Source: Torymus aiolomorphi (Eukaryota > Arthropoda > Insecta > Hymenoptera > Torymidae). From it: 64,000 bases of DNA. A program made the position numbers and the translations under genes. Positions 26,201 to 39,200 of the stretch are shown in pieces; within the stretch, counting starts at the first letter, position 1, and every line of letters starts with the position of its first letter. The stretch lies in the NCBI GenBank assembly GCA_036365515.1, contig CM070873.1, forward strand, positions 28,316,085 to 28,380,084, written 5' to 3'. The notes under the pieces were generated by a model. It was not told the DNA's origin. It worked only from the letters and a program-made list of their open reading frames with translations, and searched no databases.

Positions 26201-28459
26201 GAAATGGTACGCGGTGTAAAAGCGCTCTCGCGATGTGTTGTTGTTTCGTTGCAATGTGAAATAACGAATGCTCTCGTTTTTCAATGGCGCTATTTGCTGC
26301 CGAGAGAGCTCCGCGGTTTATGGGCACCGGCGTATATCCTTTTAGTGTTTATAAGCTTTGATGGTATGTATGCGCTGGCGTGGAATTTCATGCTCTATAA
26401 AGGATTATTTTGGAATATTGGGCTCTCTGTGGATTTTGCGAAAGTATTGGTTTTGAAACATCATGTTGTACGAAATTTTTTTATTAATCTGAGGTTGCAT
26501 TTGTCGTTATAAACTTTTGCAATCATAAATTAGAGAAAAATGGCGATTTAATGAGTTTTATTATTGTGAAATAGATAGAAATGCGAACAAAGTTGGAGTT
26601 AATTATTCAAAATACCTTTAACTTTAATAAATGTGCTATAATTGACTTACTATTGCTACTACGATTGCGGATTACAGTAACTTCAAGCTAATCGACCGCT
26701 TTTAATCCATATCTGTTATAGCTATTATTACATTCAATGTCATCTAAACAGGCTCTTTCATGTAAAAAACAACCTTTAAGGTATTTATTAGTTGATATTA
26801 CAGCAATGATACGTGATAATTCAACCTAATTACTAACAATTAAATAAAGCAAAAAAATACATTAATTTTTTCATCGTTGCATTAGTCCGGATGAGTATGT
26901 ACACTTTTTACTTTGGCATTGAACTTCGAGCAAACACGTATCATTCGCTCCACTCATAAAAACCTACATTCCTTGTAACGAGAACTCGTTACGCACGCAA
27001 TCAAAAAGCGCACTTTTTTTCTCACTACACACTTATTGTTTCTTTCTTATAAAACGGAAATCGACACCTTGTCGTGTGTAGACTCTTTCGAAACGCGTAT
27101 CAAGGGCGCGAAGGCGTTATTATTACTTCCTTTTTTTCCTCCACAGGATAGTAATAATTACTTATGCTTGCTTTCACGCATCTTACGATAAATCAGATAG
27201 ATTTATCGAGAGGGTTACAGAGGAAGTAGTTTTTTTTTAACTATTCTTCGTGGTATGCGCAAAATTTCCCGTACGTCTTGCTCCCGCGGACTCTGTTCTC
27301 GTTTATTTATGTGAGGCGCGAACGGGACTCGCACGTGAGTGATTTACGACACTTTCGCGTTTAGTTTTTATGACGCCAGCTGACGAGTAGGTATTGTACG
27401 GCTTAGAATAATACGATGGCTTAATAATAATCTCAAAACGCGTAACTTATGGTAATTTATTTACGTTTTTAAATACCTTTTTATGTTCAGCTTTAGCTTT
27501 CTTTTAATAAAAAGTACGATGAATTATACACGAACGACATACGACAATCAACTCTTATATGATAAAACAAAATAATGCTAATAATTTGAAAAAAAAAAAA
27601 AAAAAAAATTTATTTCAAAAATTAATTAAAGATAAAAATGTATTATGTGAGCTTGTCCATGCGTGCATGCGCTTAGTATACACATTAATTTGTTGTGCTA
27701 ATATTTGAATTCATCGAATAAACCGAATTATTGCACGCGCGCGTAATCCCTTCGTTTAATTTTAAATTTGCAAGTTCATAAATCGAATTATCCAGCCTTC
27801 GCATTTTAGTTAAATTAAATACCGAACAACTTTGCACCCTCGCTCCTCCCTCCCACATGTGCAGTGAAACGTTTTATCGAAAAAAAAGGATCCTCACCCT
27901 TTAATTCTCGGCGAGTAATTCGCGTAAGCTCACAGAAAAAACTAGTTATTTTGATTCTCGCTGGATAATAAAATACCGCGTAAATAATAGTGAAAATAAT
28001 GGATTCCTCGGGTCATTATTGTGATGCGCTGAATTTATTCACTCTCGACTCGTCGATGTGAAAATTCCATCTCGATCATCGCCCTCGAAATCAGATCTCA
28101 TGACGGTAACACATTTCTGCTTAAAAGAAAATAGTTTTTTTATTTCATAATCTCTGATTTTCGGTATTTTATTATTACTTCTGATTTTGTAACACAGTTC
28201 CTCTCAGTTTTTTAATACTTTCTCGTTCAAATATTAATATTCAACACTTTTAAAAAATCTAGAATTTTTACACAATACACTTAATATTTTAAATTATGTA
28301 ATCTGATATTCTACAAAGTATTTTTATTCCTGACCTACCCTACAACAGTTTTCCTATAGGCAAATTACTTTTTACATCTTTTATTCACGTGACTACGGGA
28401 AATCTAAGGAGAAGAGTATTTGGACATTAACTTTAATAAATTCACAAAGAACTACTTAC
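23292..28459. other. Non-coding stretch with CpG islands
   Basis: AT-rich with CpG islands at about 23820-23960, 24490-25000, 26030-26340, 27060-27130 and 27250-27370, and an A tract at about 27591-27608. Overlapping frames at 24730-25041 and the 102-residue frame at 26204-26512 have no domain and no splice support. If the minus-strand exon at 28460 is real, this is part of its first intron. Confidence 0.35.
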
Positions 28460-28505
28460 CCAACGTTGCGAATAAAAAGAGAAGCGCTACGCGTACCGCT
28501 GACAT
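28460..28505 (-). CDS. Candidate first coding exon encoding a signal peptide, minus strand
   Basis: On the minus strand an ATG at 28505 opens MSAVRVALLFLFATLG, with the Gly codon split after its first base. It ends exactly at GTAAGT (28459-28454), a consensus splice donor. The peptide has a basic residue, a hydrophobic Leu/Phe core and Ala-Thr-Leu-Gly, a compact textbook signal peptide. It is too short to appear in ordinary ORF lists. The exon ends in phase 1. The next exon would lie at lower coordinates and was not found; the weak exon at 14118-14181 is in the wrong phase. The CpG island at 29.8-30.2 kb could be its promoter. Family unknown. The call is inference from start, donor and hydrophobicity. 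Confidence 0.4.
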
Positions 28506-29779
28506 CGTGAGGGTCTGGCGATCCTTTTCTACTCTGACGTTATCCTGACTTGTGTTTTTTTCTTTCGCTGCAGGGTTTTAAGGGCACCTGCAGTCCATCA
28601 CAAAACAAGGGCTTTTTAATATTTTTATGACTTTTTACGTGGCTGATTTTTTTTTTATTTGACGTTCTTTAAATATGTATCTGTCATTCCAAAATGTTCG
28701 TATGCAAAAGAGCTTTGCAATCTCGAAATAATTGCATTTAATATGATACGTTTTTGGTCATTGGTCAAGAACAAGTATGAGGTCTTAATAACACAAATAA
28801 AAGAAATGCTTGTCATTCTGAAAAATTGTTTTTGGAAATTGTTTAAAAATAAAAGAAGTAGATGATCTTGAATAGATTATAACATAAATTGTTTGGACTG
28901 GATTTAACAATATTATAATTGATCTTAAAACTTAGAATTTAATTTGAAACTTTAATTTATGGATTAATTCATTATAATATACTATTGCATCTCAATTTAA
29001 TTTTTATTGTTCTCAATTAAGAGTCATAAAATGTGTAAGTCCTTTATTAACATTACCAGACAGTGGTTTATTTATATTCCATATTATTTCAGACTAAACT
29101 ATCATTAAGCTATTGTTAGAGAAATCAGCAAGAATACTGTTTGTATATAGTGATCTCTACTCTATTTTTACTCAAATCATAAATAATGACTGCATTGTGA
29201 ATGGCTTATCCTTTGATTTTATATACAAGATTTATATCATTTTAAAACTTTTCTTTTTTATTGAAATTATTGTTAATATTGTAGTCTACAAACAATTATG
29301 TTTTCAACCTTGTTATATTTATCGCATCTGCTATTTGATCGTCAGATTTTAATAAAGAAAGAATACACGTATACTAGAGGATAGAGTTTTTCTAGTCATG
29401 TATAAAAATAAAATACATATTGAGATATGTGAATTCGGAAATTATACTCTGAAGTAATCTACTTTACATCTGATGGTCATTTAGCAATAGCCTATATTTA
29501 CTATGAGTTGCTGTCACTAATTTAAGACGCGTATACAAATGTTTACGTTTATAAATAAAGTAAAAAAAATCGTTATTTCAGCCACAAAAAAGAATTTTAA
29601 TTTTTTAAATATCAAAGGACCCTCAAACAATTTATCTGTAAATCATGTCAAAAATATGTTATCAATGCATTACAACACACATCAATGAATTTAAAACTTC
29701 ATAACACTTATATACACATTATCACGAACTTTTCTCCTTACTTTCTTCTCACAAAATTAACTTCGCCACTGCTGAAAAA
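28506..29779. other. AT-rich stretch, no supported gene
   Basis: Its first 100 bp could be 5' UTR of the minus-strand exon at 28460. The rest is AT-rich with short chance frames (such as 28659-28865 and 29113-29352) of Lys/Ile/Phe-rich composition. Confidence 0.35.
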
Positions 29780-30180
29780 TCTCCCTTCGACCGGGCACCA
29801 CAGATACACACCGGCATTCGCGTTGATGCGCGCGCGCGTATCACTCGCCGTCCACGCGGAAACTGAGGGGACCCACCGCTGCACGCGCCAAGTTCCTCGC
29901 GTGCATCGCGCGCGCGGGCCCCCGTTAAAGGGAGGGGCGGAGGGGGAAAGGACGCGTGCAGCTCTGTCCCCCCCACTACTAAGGCCCACTTTATCGCACG
30001 CGTCCGCGGACACACTCTCACTCTCGCGAGCGGCGGGCCCGAGCCAGCCAGCCAACGAGCGAGCGGGTGAGTGAGCCGGAAGTCGATGCTCGCTCGAGAT
30101 TGCCGGTGATCTAGGCGCGTGATGGTCAAGGGAAAAAGTCCGCGCGACGTGTGGCGCAAGTGCGTCAATTCGCCAATTTC
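29780..30180. other. Strong CpG island, possible promoter
   Basis: One of the most CpG- and GC-rich segments of the window. Three overlapping frames on both strands are open only because stop codons are rare in such DNA. A consensus donor (GAGCGG then GTGAGT) lies at 30067-30072 on the plus strand. A promoter with a non-coding first exon is plausible but unproven. It lies about 1.3 kb upstream of the minus-strand exon at 28460. Confidence 0.4.
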
Positions 30181-30835
30181 TTCTATTTACGTTTGATCGT
30201 CATGCCGCGCATACTGTTGACAATGTTCTAATTGAAAAGTTTATGAAGTTAGAATTTAACGAAGTACTGCTCAGATTTTTGTTATGTATTTAATTTTAAA
30301 TAGTGTCAGAAATGTTATTATCACGGTTTATTAGTTTATCAAAATATTTTCACTAATAAATAAATTTACATAATAGAAAATTAGAAGTTTTATTGAATAA
30401 GACTCGTGTATATACACAGACATACAAAAAATAGTATTTTTACATTAGATTAATGACAAATCATGCTTTGCATAAAACGTACATTTATTTTTTTGGCAAA
30501 TAGCTATTTAACTTTTTCTGGTATAACTTCTTACAGTACGGTGATTTTCACACACAATATTATGTTTTTTATTCGTACAATGTAATCTCAAGAAGCGGGC
30601 AATCTTGTTAAAAGTTTGAGCGAGTTACACAGTTTTTATTATCATCTCAACACTTGATGATGTAAATACATGATTGTTTATTTTAATTTTTTAATATAAT
30701 TGAACTTTTTTCTTTATCATAGTTAAACGATTTTACATTTCAAGAAATGACATGCATATAACTTGTGATAGTTCATTTCCATAAGTAATTCTGACAACGT
30801 ATTTAACTTTTCGCAGCATTATAGTAATACATAGT
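30181..30835. other. AT-rich stretch, nothing recognised
   Basis: AT-rich, no reading frame or repeat of note. Confidence 0.5.
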
Positions 30836-30852
30836 ATGCGTGTGTGTGTGTG

Positions 30853-30894
<42 letters not shown>

Positions 30895-30920
30895 CGTGTG
30901 TGTGTGTATATGTATATAAT
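30836..30920. repeat. (GT)n microsatellite with GC interruptions
   Basis: Mostly GT/TG units with a short CGCGCGCG block near 30885 and a TATATG-type tail. Alternating purine-pyrimidine throughout, so prone to Z-DNA. Confidence 0.85.
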
Positions 30921-33900
30921 TTTTTCTGTCATAATCATATGGAAAACGTATTACTGCAATATCACCGCAGTAAAGTCGAAACGCTCGGTTACGTTACAGT
31001 GATCTGCAATCAATACGTTGCGCATGCCATTAAACTGTGAACAGTTTTCAATTTTGCGAGAAAAATTGTGAGTTGCGATAGGGGAGAAAGTAGAAAAATG
31101 CAGAGCAAAAAGGATCCGGCGCTTTTACATCACTGAATTTCTTGCTTTAAAGTTAAATTCGTGCTCTAGAACGACCAGAATCTCGTGTAATACGTGATGT
31201 GCACATGGATTTGGAGTGCTCGTACATGTTCTTTTTCTCCTGCGAGTTTAAAAGCGCATACATATGACTTTATTAGTGTTTATGAAAATTGGATTGAGAT
31301 ACGTTTTCGGATAAACATGGGAAATTTCTGCTTTTACATTTCTACATGGTTGCATTGATACTACATATTATGCTAAATTATCATGCCTCTCATTTTTAAA
31401 AGAAATATTCTTATTGCTACAAAAAGTAGAATCCGCCAAAAAGTGAAATTTAATTGTTTAAAGTTTTCAGTCTAATAATTTTCCACATTCAAAAAATATT
31501 AATCTTGTTTACATTTCGTGTATCGACGTATTATCTTACTCTTTTCATTTATCCAAATAACCAACGAAAAAGATACAAAGTAAAATTGCAATATCTCAAC
31601 CACCTCCATCTTCCAGAAACAAATTTAAAACTACCCGGCATTCTCATTGAACGCTGTATATCCTTTGACTTCTAAAACGCTCGAAACGACACTAACTTCA
31701 GCTCTTGCCCGGGGAAAACGCATCTCCCGCAGCAGCAGCAGCAGCAGCGTCAACAATATACCTCCAGTTTTCCCGGGGACGCGCGGCAGCACCGCCTCGA
31801 AATTAGCGCGCGCGGGGAGGCGAGAGGGACGCGTTTACGACGGCGATAAAGCGCGCGTGCTCGCGGCGATGATGGCCGGCGTAAAGTCCGGGAGCGAGGT
31901 GAGGGGCGGGGGCGAGAGGCGCTTTAATATTTTCGGGCCCGGTTGGCTCGATAACGTACGAGGCTCGATGTCGTTGGGGTTTCGCGTAGCAGCAGCAGTA
32001 GCAGCTACGAGGCAGCGTGTCTGTGAATAAAATATGCCGGAGGTTAAGGAGGGAGGGGGGCATGGGTGTTCGGGATTTCGGAAGAGAAGAGCAAGGGTGG
32101 CTACTGAAATGGGGTGTAAATGGTGGAGACATGTTCGGGGTTCACTCGAGTCTTGTCTTCCAAGTGTTTCGAGTATTTGAATGTATTTTGATGGTTTGCG
32201 CTGTATTGCATGTTTTATAATTTGCTACGTAGAAATCTATTTACATATTTAACCTGTTTCACTCTTGACAGTAATACCGTAATCTCAGTGTTTTTACTCC
32301 GAGTACTTTTGTATCCTGCAATTATAACTATCATCCCGAACTATTATGCCTACTAGGCATGAGCGCGGATCAGCAAAAAAAAATGTATGCGAATTGCTGA
32401 AAGATATATTTGTACATACTTTAAAGAGCAGGTTGAATAGTGAGAATGTACACTGTGAAAAGTTCCTGTGCGAGTATCTTCCATTTGAAAGACGGCAGAG
32501 ATGTGCCCACATGACATTCTTTCAAGTTGAAATATTGCTACATAGTATTCCTAAAACGTATAATTTACGAATGTTTCATAAGCATGCGTCTACATTTTGC
32601 TACCTATCAATTTACTCCAGTAAGTATGATAGGTAAAAAGTTTTCATCGCTACATATCGCGTGAAATCTATGATCTGCACTGTCAATCTAATAATCTCTA
32701 ACGTGGATTATAATTTTCTTGTTTTCGTGCGCTATGATTTTCTTTTTCTATGTAAATTCAGTTTGTGAAAATAATTTTACCTATATTCACCAATATTCAC
32801 TTGAAAAAAAATAAACCTTCAAAGCTCCACTTTTACACATTTGGCAACTACAATTTCGACAAGTCTCATTACATCCAGCTTTCTCTGATACCGCGTGCCG
32901 AAGTAACGACCTTTTCCGGACTCCCAAGAGGAATCCCCCCAATGGCTCACCTTGAACGCAGCGCGAAAGTCGCGCGCTCGCTAATTAACTGCAGGCAATA
33001 CGCGAAATATCGTAGCGACGACGACGACGAAAGTTTCCGCAAAAAAAAGCCAGTCTCACAGCAACTTTCCCGGTTCCGCGTGTGCGCGGACCTGTCGAAA
33101 GGGCCGCCGCCGTGCGAATCTCGCATTGTTGCCACAACACGGTACGCGCGCGGGAAAATACGCGTCGGGAGGAGTTACCTTGGATCATTGTGTCCATCGC
33201 CCCCTCCCCCCCGCGTTGCGAAAGTCTCGCTAGAGGTGTACTTTTTCTCTCTTGTCGTTTTAACGCTGGCTTTTTTGTGTACGTGAGAAGTGACGGCTGA
33301 AGTATGCGTGTATTTGTGTGTTTATGCTTGTTTGATAATAGTATTTAGAAGTTGTGCTTGATTAATTGAATTTTTTTGTGCTTCAGTTTACTTTAGTTTG
33401 GGTCATGAGATTTAGAACACGAATCAGTGGTAAAATCTTGAAATTTGGAATTATAATATTATAAAAATAGTTTTTAAAGTATAGTAAATAAGAAAGTATT
33501 TCGAGCTGAGTCAACAAATTTAGCTGAATTAAGCTCGATTATTTATAGTGTCAGAACATACAGGCATCGAAGGTTAACAACTTTACACCAAGCTTTTATA
33601 ATAATCTTAAAGCATTGCATATTTCTTAAATTTTTCAAATACGTCAACAACTCACCTTACAATTCTTAGCTGTAAGTATACTTTTATATCTAGAAGAATA
33701 AAGTACAATAATCAATGATGTTCATATCTTTCAAGTTCAATTTGCATTTAACGTCGCTTACTTTCTCGTATCTGACAATGCCAGTTCGTGAATCACATTT
33801 TTTTCTTTCAATCGCAAGGAATGCTTTGTGACAACGACCGACACTTATCAATAGCACCTTAATGTGATTGACTCTTTGCCGATTGAATTCTCGAGAGTCG

Positions 33901-34610
33901 CGCGCAATGCTTCGCGTTCCCCTTAATTTTCGCGACGGCTTGCAAAGAACTTTCGAAGGACATCATACCGAATCCGTTCGAAACGTGACATTTCGCGCGT
34001 GTTAAGGTCGTAGAATGGCTCTGTCTGTACGACCGGTTAGCACCAAACGCAAGTGTACTCGCGTAAAAAGAAAGGGAAAGTCAACAACGAGCTCGAACCC
34101 GTTTAGCTGTGATTTTGCAAAACTCTCTCGGTGCTCCTTGAGAAATTAGCCGCTTTTTTGCGCTGTTAAATAATTGTGTGAAAACTTTTAATAAAGTAGA
34201 GTGGAACGTTGGCAAATAGCAATCGATAGACGTGCGAAAAACAATTGTGTTGCTCATAAAAATACAAATATTTAACTTTAACGAGATAGAAGATAGACAC
34301 GCTATGGTTAGATGGAATGAAGTAACTGATACTTTATGACGTTGATCGCTAATATCCATAAAAGTTCTTTACTTTTTTTTTTCTTTTTTTGAATACTTTA
34401 GATTTGTTGTGGATACCTGTTCTTCGTACATCATTTTGATGCAATTTTTATGTAAGAATTTCACAAACGTTACAGAATAATTATGTCGTATAACAAGTGC
34501 ATTGCATAACTTTTCACTAAGCGTGTCATCTTTTTATGTCAACTTCGAAATAATATAGACCAACTCATTTCGCGAATTACACCATTTTATATCCTTGAAA
34601 AATAGTGATA
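30921..34610. other. Non-coding stretch with CpG islands
   Basis: CpG islands at about 31690-32080 (with CAG repeats near 31728-31748) and 32900-33230, with smaller patches near 33890-34060. The reading frames over them (31647-32030, 32765-33286) are composition-driven, without domains. AT-rich DNA lies between. No gene is supported. Confidence 0.35.
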
Positions 34611-36265
34611 AACACCCTGGTAGAAATGTTAATCAGAAGCTTAGCTATTTTTTATTTAAATTTATGGCTAAAAATGAACATTGCTTGTATTTAATAATTA
34701 TGTAACAATCCGAAATAAATTATAGCATTTACATTACATGGGCCTGAAACTGGGAAAATTTAAGTTTTACTTTGTGGTTTTCCTGAGCAGTGAAAAACGT
34801 GAAACATTTAACATGACTAACCGTTTTATATGTTTTTGGGGTCGCTCTATAAGATTCCGGTGTCAGATTTTCGATCCGACTTGAAGAAAAAAAAAATATG
34901 GCGTGTTTTTTTTTTTAAAAAGTACTAAAATTCTCATGCTTTTTTTTAAATATTTCATATCGAAATAGGGGACTTGATATACCAAATAAATTGGTACAAA
35001 GCAGCATAAACTTTTCAAAATTTCAAAATATGCATTTGGATCTTTTTTATTTTCAATATGGCGGCTCCAATATGGCGGCAAAAGTAAAAAAACTTAAAAA
35101 TTGTGTTTTTTTTTTCAAATATTCTAAAGAAAAAGGCTTCAAGGCAATAAAAATGACCTAAACCGATAGAATATTATCTAATACATCTGTCTTATGTAGC
35201 AGAGTTATGAATTGTCTAATATGGTTGTTCAAAATGGCGGCTATATTATGAATTTTTTGGCAGAAACAACCGAGAAACTCAAGAAAAGCATAAGAATACT
35301 TTTGATCTGAAATTTTACGCAAAAGATAAAGGCATTTTATTTTTGAAAAATTAATAGTACATTTCGACACTGGTGCGGAAGGTGATGATTTACTTCGTGT
35401 GACGTTTTTCGCACGAGCGAAGCGAGTGCGAAAAGTCACACGAAGTAAATAATCAACTTCCGCACTCGTTTCGAACGGTATTTTATACCACGAGAGCCGA
35501 AAAATCATGCCAAAGTTGTGATTTTGAGGTTAGAGTGGCATAAAAATTTTTAAATTTCATACGCCATATTGAATCCGCAATTTTGAATTAAAAAAATTTG
35601 ATCTTGAATTAAATTGATCATAAAACTCGATTATTGAAAATAATATTCAAAAAATATCCTAAATTTTCCAAGAAAAATACAAATTTTCAAGGTTTTTGTA
35701 GTATAACCGCCATTTTGAACACCATATTAGACAATTCATAACTCTGCTACATAAGACAGATGTATTAGATAATATTCTATCGGTTTAGGTTATTTTTATT
35801 GCCTTGAAGCCTTTTTCTTCAGAATATTTGAAAAAAACACAATTTTTAAGTTTTTTCACTTTTTCCGCCATATTGGAGCCGCCATATTGAAAATAAAAAA
35901 GATCCAAATGCATATTTTGAAAGTTTGAAAAGTTTGTGCCACTTTGTGCCAATTTACTTGGTATCTCAAATCCCCTTTCGATATGAAATATTAAATTAAA
36001 AAAAAAAAGCATAAGAATTTTAGTACTTTTTTTTTAAAAAAAAACCCGCCATATTTGTTTTTCTTCAAGTCGAATTGAAAATCTGACACCGGAATCTTGT
36101 AGAGCGATTCCAAAAACATATGAAATGGTTGGTCATATTGTTTCACGTTTTTCACTGCCCAGGAAAACCGTAAAGTAAAACTTAAATTTTCCCAGTTTCA
36201 GGCGTTAATGGGTTAATTAACACGTTAGCTATAAAATATGATTAATTTTCTACCAGGGCGTGTTT
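34611..36265. mobile_element. Very large foldback element, about 1.65 kb
   Basis: The two halves are inverted copies of each other. Outer ends read ACCCTGGTAGAAA (about 34614) and, in reverse, GCCCTGGTAGAAA (about 36248). Further in, GCCTGAAACTGGGAAAATTTAAG (34743) pairs with 36180-36203, ATTCCGGTGTCAGATTTT (34855) with 36080-36097, and AATATGGCGGCTCCAATATGGCGG (about 35057) with 35868-35890. TAGAATATTATCTAATACATCTG also pairs across the centre. The middle (35373-35465) is a near-perfect hairpin. Between the centre and about 35720 the arms match less well. There is no coding potential. Target-site duplications could not be fixed, so the superfamily is unknown. Arms of roughly 0.8 kb are long for a MITE. 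Confidence 0.7.
35373..35465. repeat. Central hairpin with GAGCGAAGCGA loop
   Basis: The left arm (35373-35414) runs from GTGCGGAAGGTGATGA through TTACTTCGTGTGAC to TTTTCGCAC. The right arm (35426-35465) is its reverse complement with only a few mismatches. The 11-nt loop is GAGCGAAGCGA. Two stem patches are CpG-rich in an otherwise AT-rich element, suggesting the structure itself is kept. Confidence 0.75.
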
Positions 36266-39200
36266 ACGTAGATTCTGAGTTCGATTTCTCGTTTCACGGT
36301 TCTTCTTAAATGTTAAAAAAATTAAAAGGTTATTGTGTACTTAATGTTACAGCAATAAAAACTTAAACCCTACTTAAAAGTGTAATTGAACGTATCCACA
36401 GGACCAACGATTACACATTTTATATATCACATTGTAAAATGAAACGATCCAACGAAAATGACATCAGCAAGGAACAAGAACCTCACATCAATCTTACATT
36501 ATTATTAAATCACTGCCAATCTGGCCGACAAAAGACGCTGGAGTACTAGCGGGGCGGGAGGAGGAAAGCGCGGCGAATCGCGGCGCGAAGCTTTTAATCC
36601 CACTGTAAGAGGGGAGCAGCGCCGCGCTCTCGGTTAACCCGGCGAGAGGCCGCGCGCGGAAAGACGACGTGTACAGACACCGTGGAATTCGCTTCGCTCC
36701 TCCGCTTTCAAATTTAATTCGCGCGCGGCGCGCGCCCGGAAGTAATCGGCGAGTGAATTAAAACGCTAGAGGTCGTCCTCTTTCGGAGACAGTGGGACGG
36801 GGGAGATAGAGAGATAGAGAGGGAACAAATGTCAGAATGAAGAAACACGCGTGTGCAGGAGCGGAGGATTCCTTTTGAATGTTCCCCGGCATTTTATAGC
36901 GGGAAAGAAGGATCGTCGGGATGTGAAAATGAATGGAGAGGTAAGACAGAGAGAGAGCGAGAGATAGAGAGAGAGTGGAAAAAGTCCGGGCGGAAATAGA
37001 TGAAAAGGGAGCTGGAGACGATGTCGTCGCTGGCTGCTATTGGATTCGTCGAGGGGAAAGAGTATTAAAGTTACTCCTACACTTGGGAAATGAGGGGGTG
37101 TATGCTTAAAATAGCTTGGAGAATGAAATTTTCGGATTTTTTTGTAATTTTCCTTTGGTCCTGGAAAAGTTAACTCTGTTAATCTGACAAAAGTTTTCAA
37201 ATATTACTTCTCTGCTCTCTGGTAATCTCGATTTTTTTTATAATCTCCAAGTAATAAAACTGCGCGTTATATTATTCCAATCTAGCGTTCCCCGGCGTTC
37301 GTGAAAACGTAGAAATACACAAATAAACTACGCGCCATAATTCACGAATTTTTTTCGAAGTGATAGAGAAGTCAAGTCGCCGGGCAAGAAAGGCGCAGAA
37401 ATAAAGGGAGAAAAGTTTGAATGGTAAAAGGAAGCTCGCGCGCGCAAGAGTGGAAAAGTGACTGGGTATAGAAACGTCGTCTGAAAAGGAAGAAAGGGCG
37501 ACGAGGGGAAAAGTGAAAAAGGGTCCCGGGGCGAGAGAGTCCCGTTCAACAAACGAATAACTCGAATTTCGCGCAAAACGAATGCATTTCGCAAATGAAA
37601 AAGCAGGTGAATGGTCGAGATAGCAGCTGCGATAGTGACATAAGCAAATGAGATAAGTTGACTACATATGCATGGGGTGCTGGGTTTGAAAGTGACTAAT
37701 CCCACGTATGTTCACATTAACATTAATAGATAAATGAAGGGAACGAATAATGGATGAACAGCTTTTTAAACTTTGTTTAATGTAATCTTGATCTCCTATT
37801 TTCATTATATTTCCGTGACATTTACCATAAATTTTCTTAAAGTTTAATTAAAGACAATTGCCAAACATAACGTTTCATTTATAATTTTTGTTTAAATTCT
37901 TCTTTCGACTGAATGTACCAAAACAAGTGAAAACCACCTTATCAGTGAGCCTATTTCCACTTCTTCTATTACCTCCCTTAAATCAAATTCAATAGTATCC
38001 CGTTACCACTTCCGCCCTCGCTCTCTAAATCAATAGCCCTCATTTGCCGAAATCACTTCGAGCGCACTCGCGAAAAAGTGTCACGCTCCCAAGATAAACG
38101 AGGCACACTCGAAAGTTCGCCGACTCATCCCTGCAAGCAAATTAGGAGAGGCGCGCAACTTTTGGAGTGGCGGGAGAGAGAAGCAACAGGGTCTCTCTCG
38201 TCCGTCCATTCAGCCGTCTTCTTCCCCCCACTGACACGGTCTGTGCTTATCTATATACATATACACATATATATACACGTAGAACTCTCGACGTTGCTAC
38301 GTAGACAGGGGGAATCTGGCCGGCGGGCGAGCCGCGCGTACGTACAACATGTGTGCGCGTGATGGCTATCGATGTCCTGATAATGCGGGGTGAAGGAGAG
38401 ATGTCGAAGTCTCGGAGGGTCTTGAAAGGTTCTTTCACAGTGGTAGGGAAAGAATGTGAATGTATTATTCAAAATAATGCTGAAATAATTGATGAAATTT
38501 GTAATCGACATATAATGTTTAATAGATCCATCCATCAACATACTTCTATCCATATTCCTTTACCAATGATCCAAAGAGATACCATAACTCAGCACGTACG
38601 ACACACGGTCTGGTGACTTGTCTCACTCTTCTCTGCCTCAAACTCATGTGCACGGTGAAAAAGTATTTTGAAATCCACATCACACGTACGAGATCACCAA
38701 GGCACAACGAATCTCCATTTTCCAACCACGGTACACGAAAAGCGAGCAAGACGCCTTCCAAACTCACGCCACATCCGTAATCAAAACACACACACACACA
38801 AACACAGCCTCTCTTTCCTTCGTCTTAATAACTTCAATCTGCGTCCATAACGTTACAATCAGCGCGCGCTGCTCATCCTTCGCTATAATCGCAGGCGTAT
38901 CGATTACCCTCCGCGCTCTGGCATCATCGAAAGTCGATTTCGCCGACGGCCCAATTTACCTCTTGCGCGTGCAATGACGCGAAATCCTAGACTCACGGCA
39001 ACATCAAGGGGCGCGTGCTCGCTCGCTCGCTCACACACAGGGAGAAATGCGTATCGGATGCTGTTGCGCGTTCCGCCGCCGCTGGTGAGATTAGCATTGC
39101 GGAAGGAATAGCTACCTGCGCGTATATACGCGTGCGGTAGGAGCTAGGCAGGCAGAAGCAGCAGCAGCCCAGGGTATTGTGCGTTTGTCTCTCTGTGGTC

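Noticed and set aside
26204..26512. 102-residue plus-strand frame
   Set aside because: No domain, weak codon-like structure, overlaps a CpG island edge, and no splice or promoter support.
32765..33286. 173-residue plus-strand frame, the longest outside the LINE
   Set aside because: Composition-driven through a CpG island, with other frames open on both strands over the same place.
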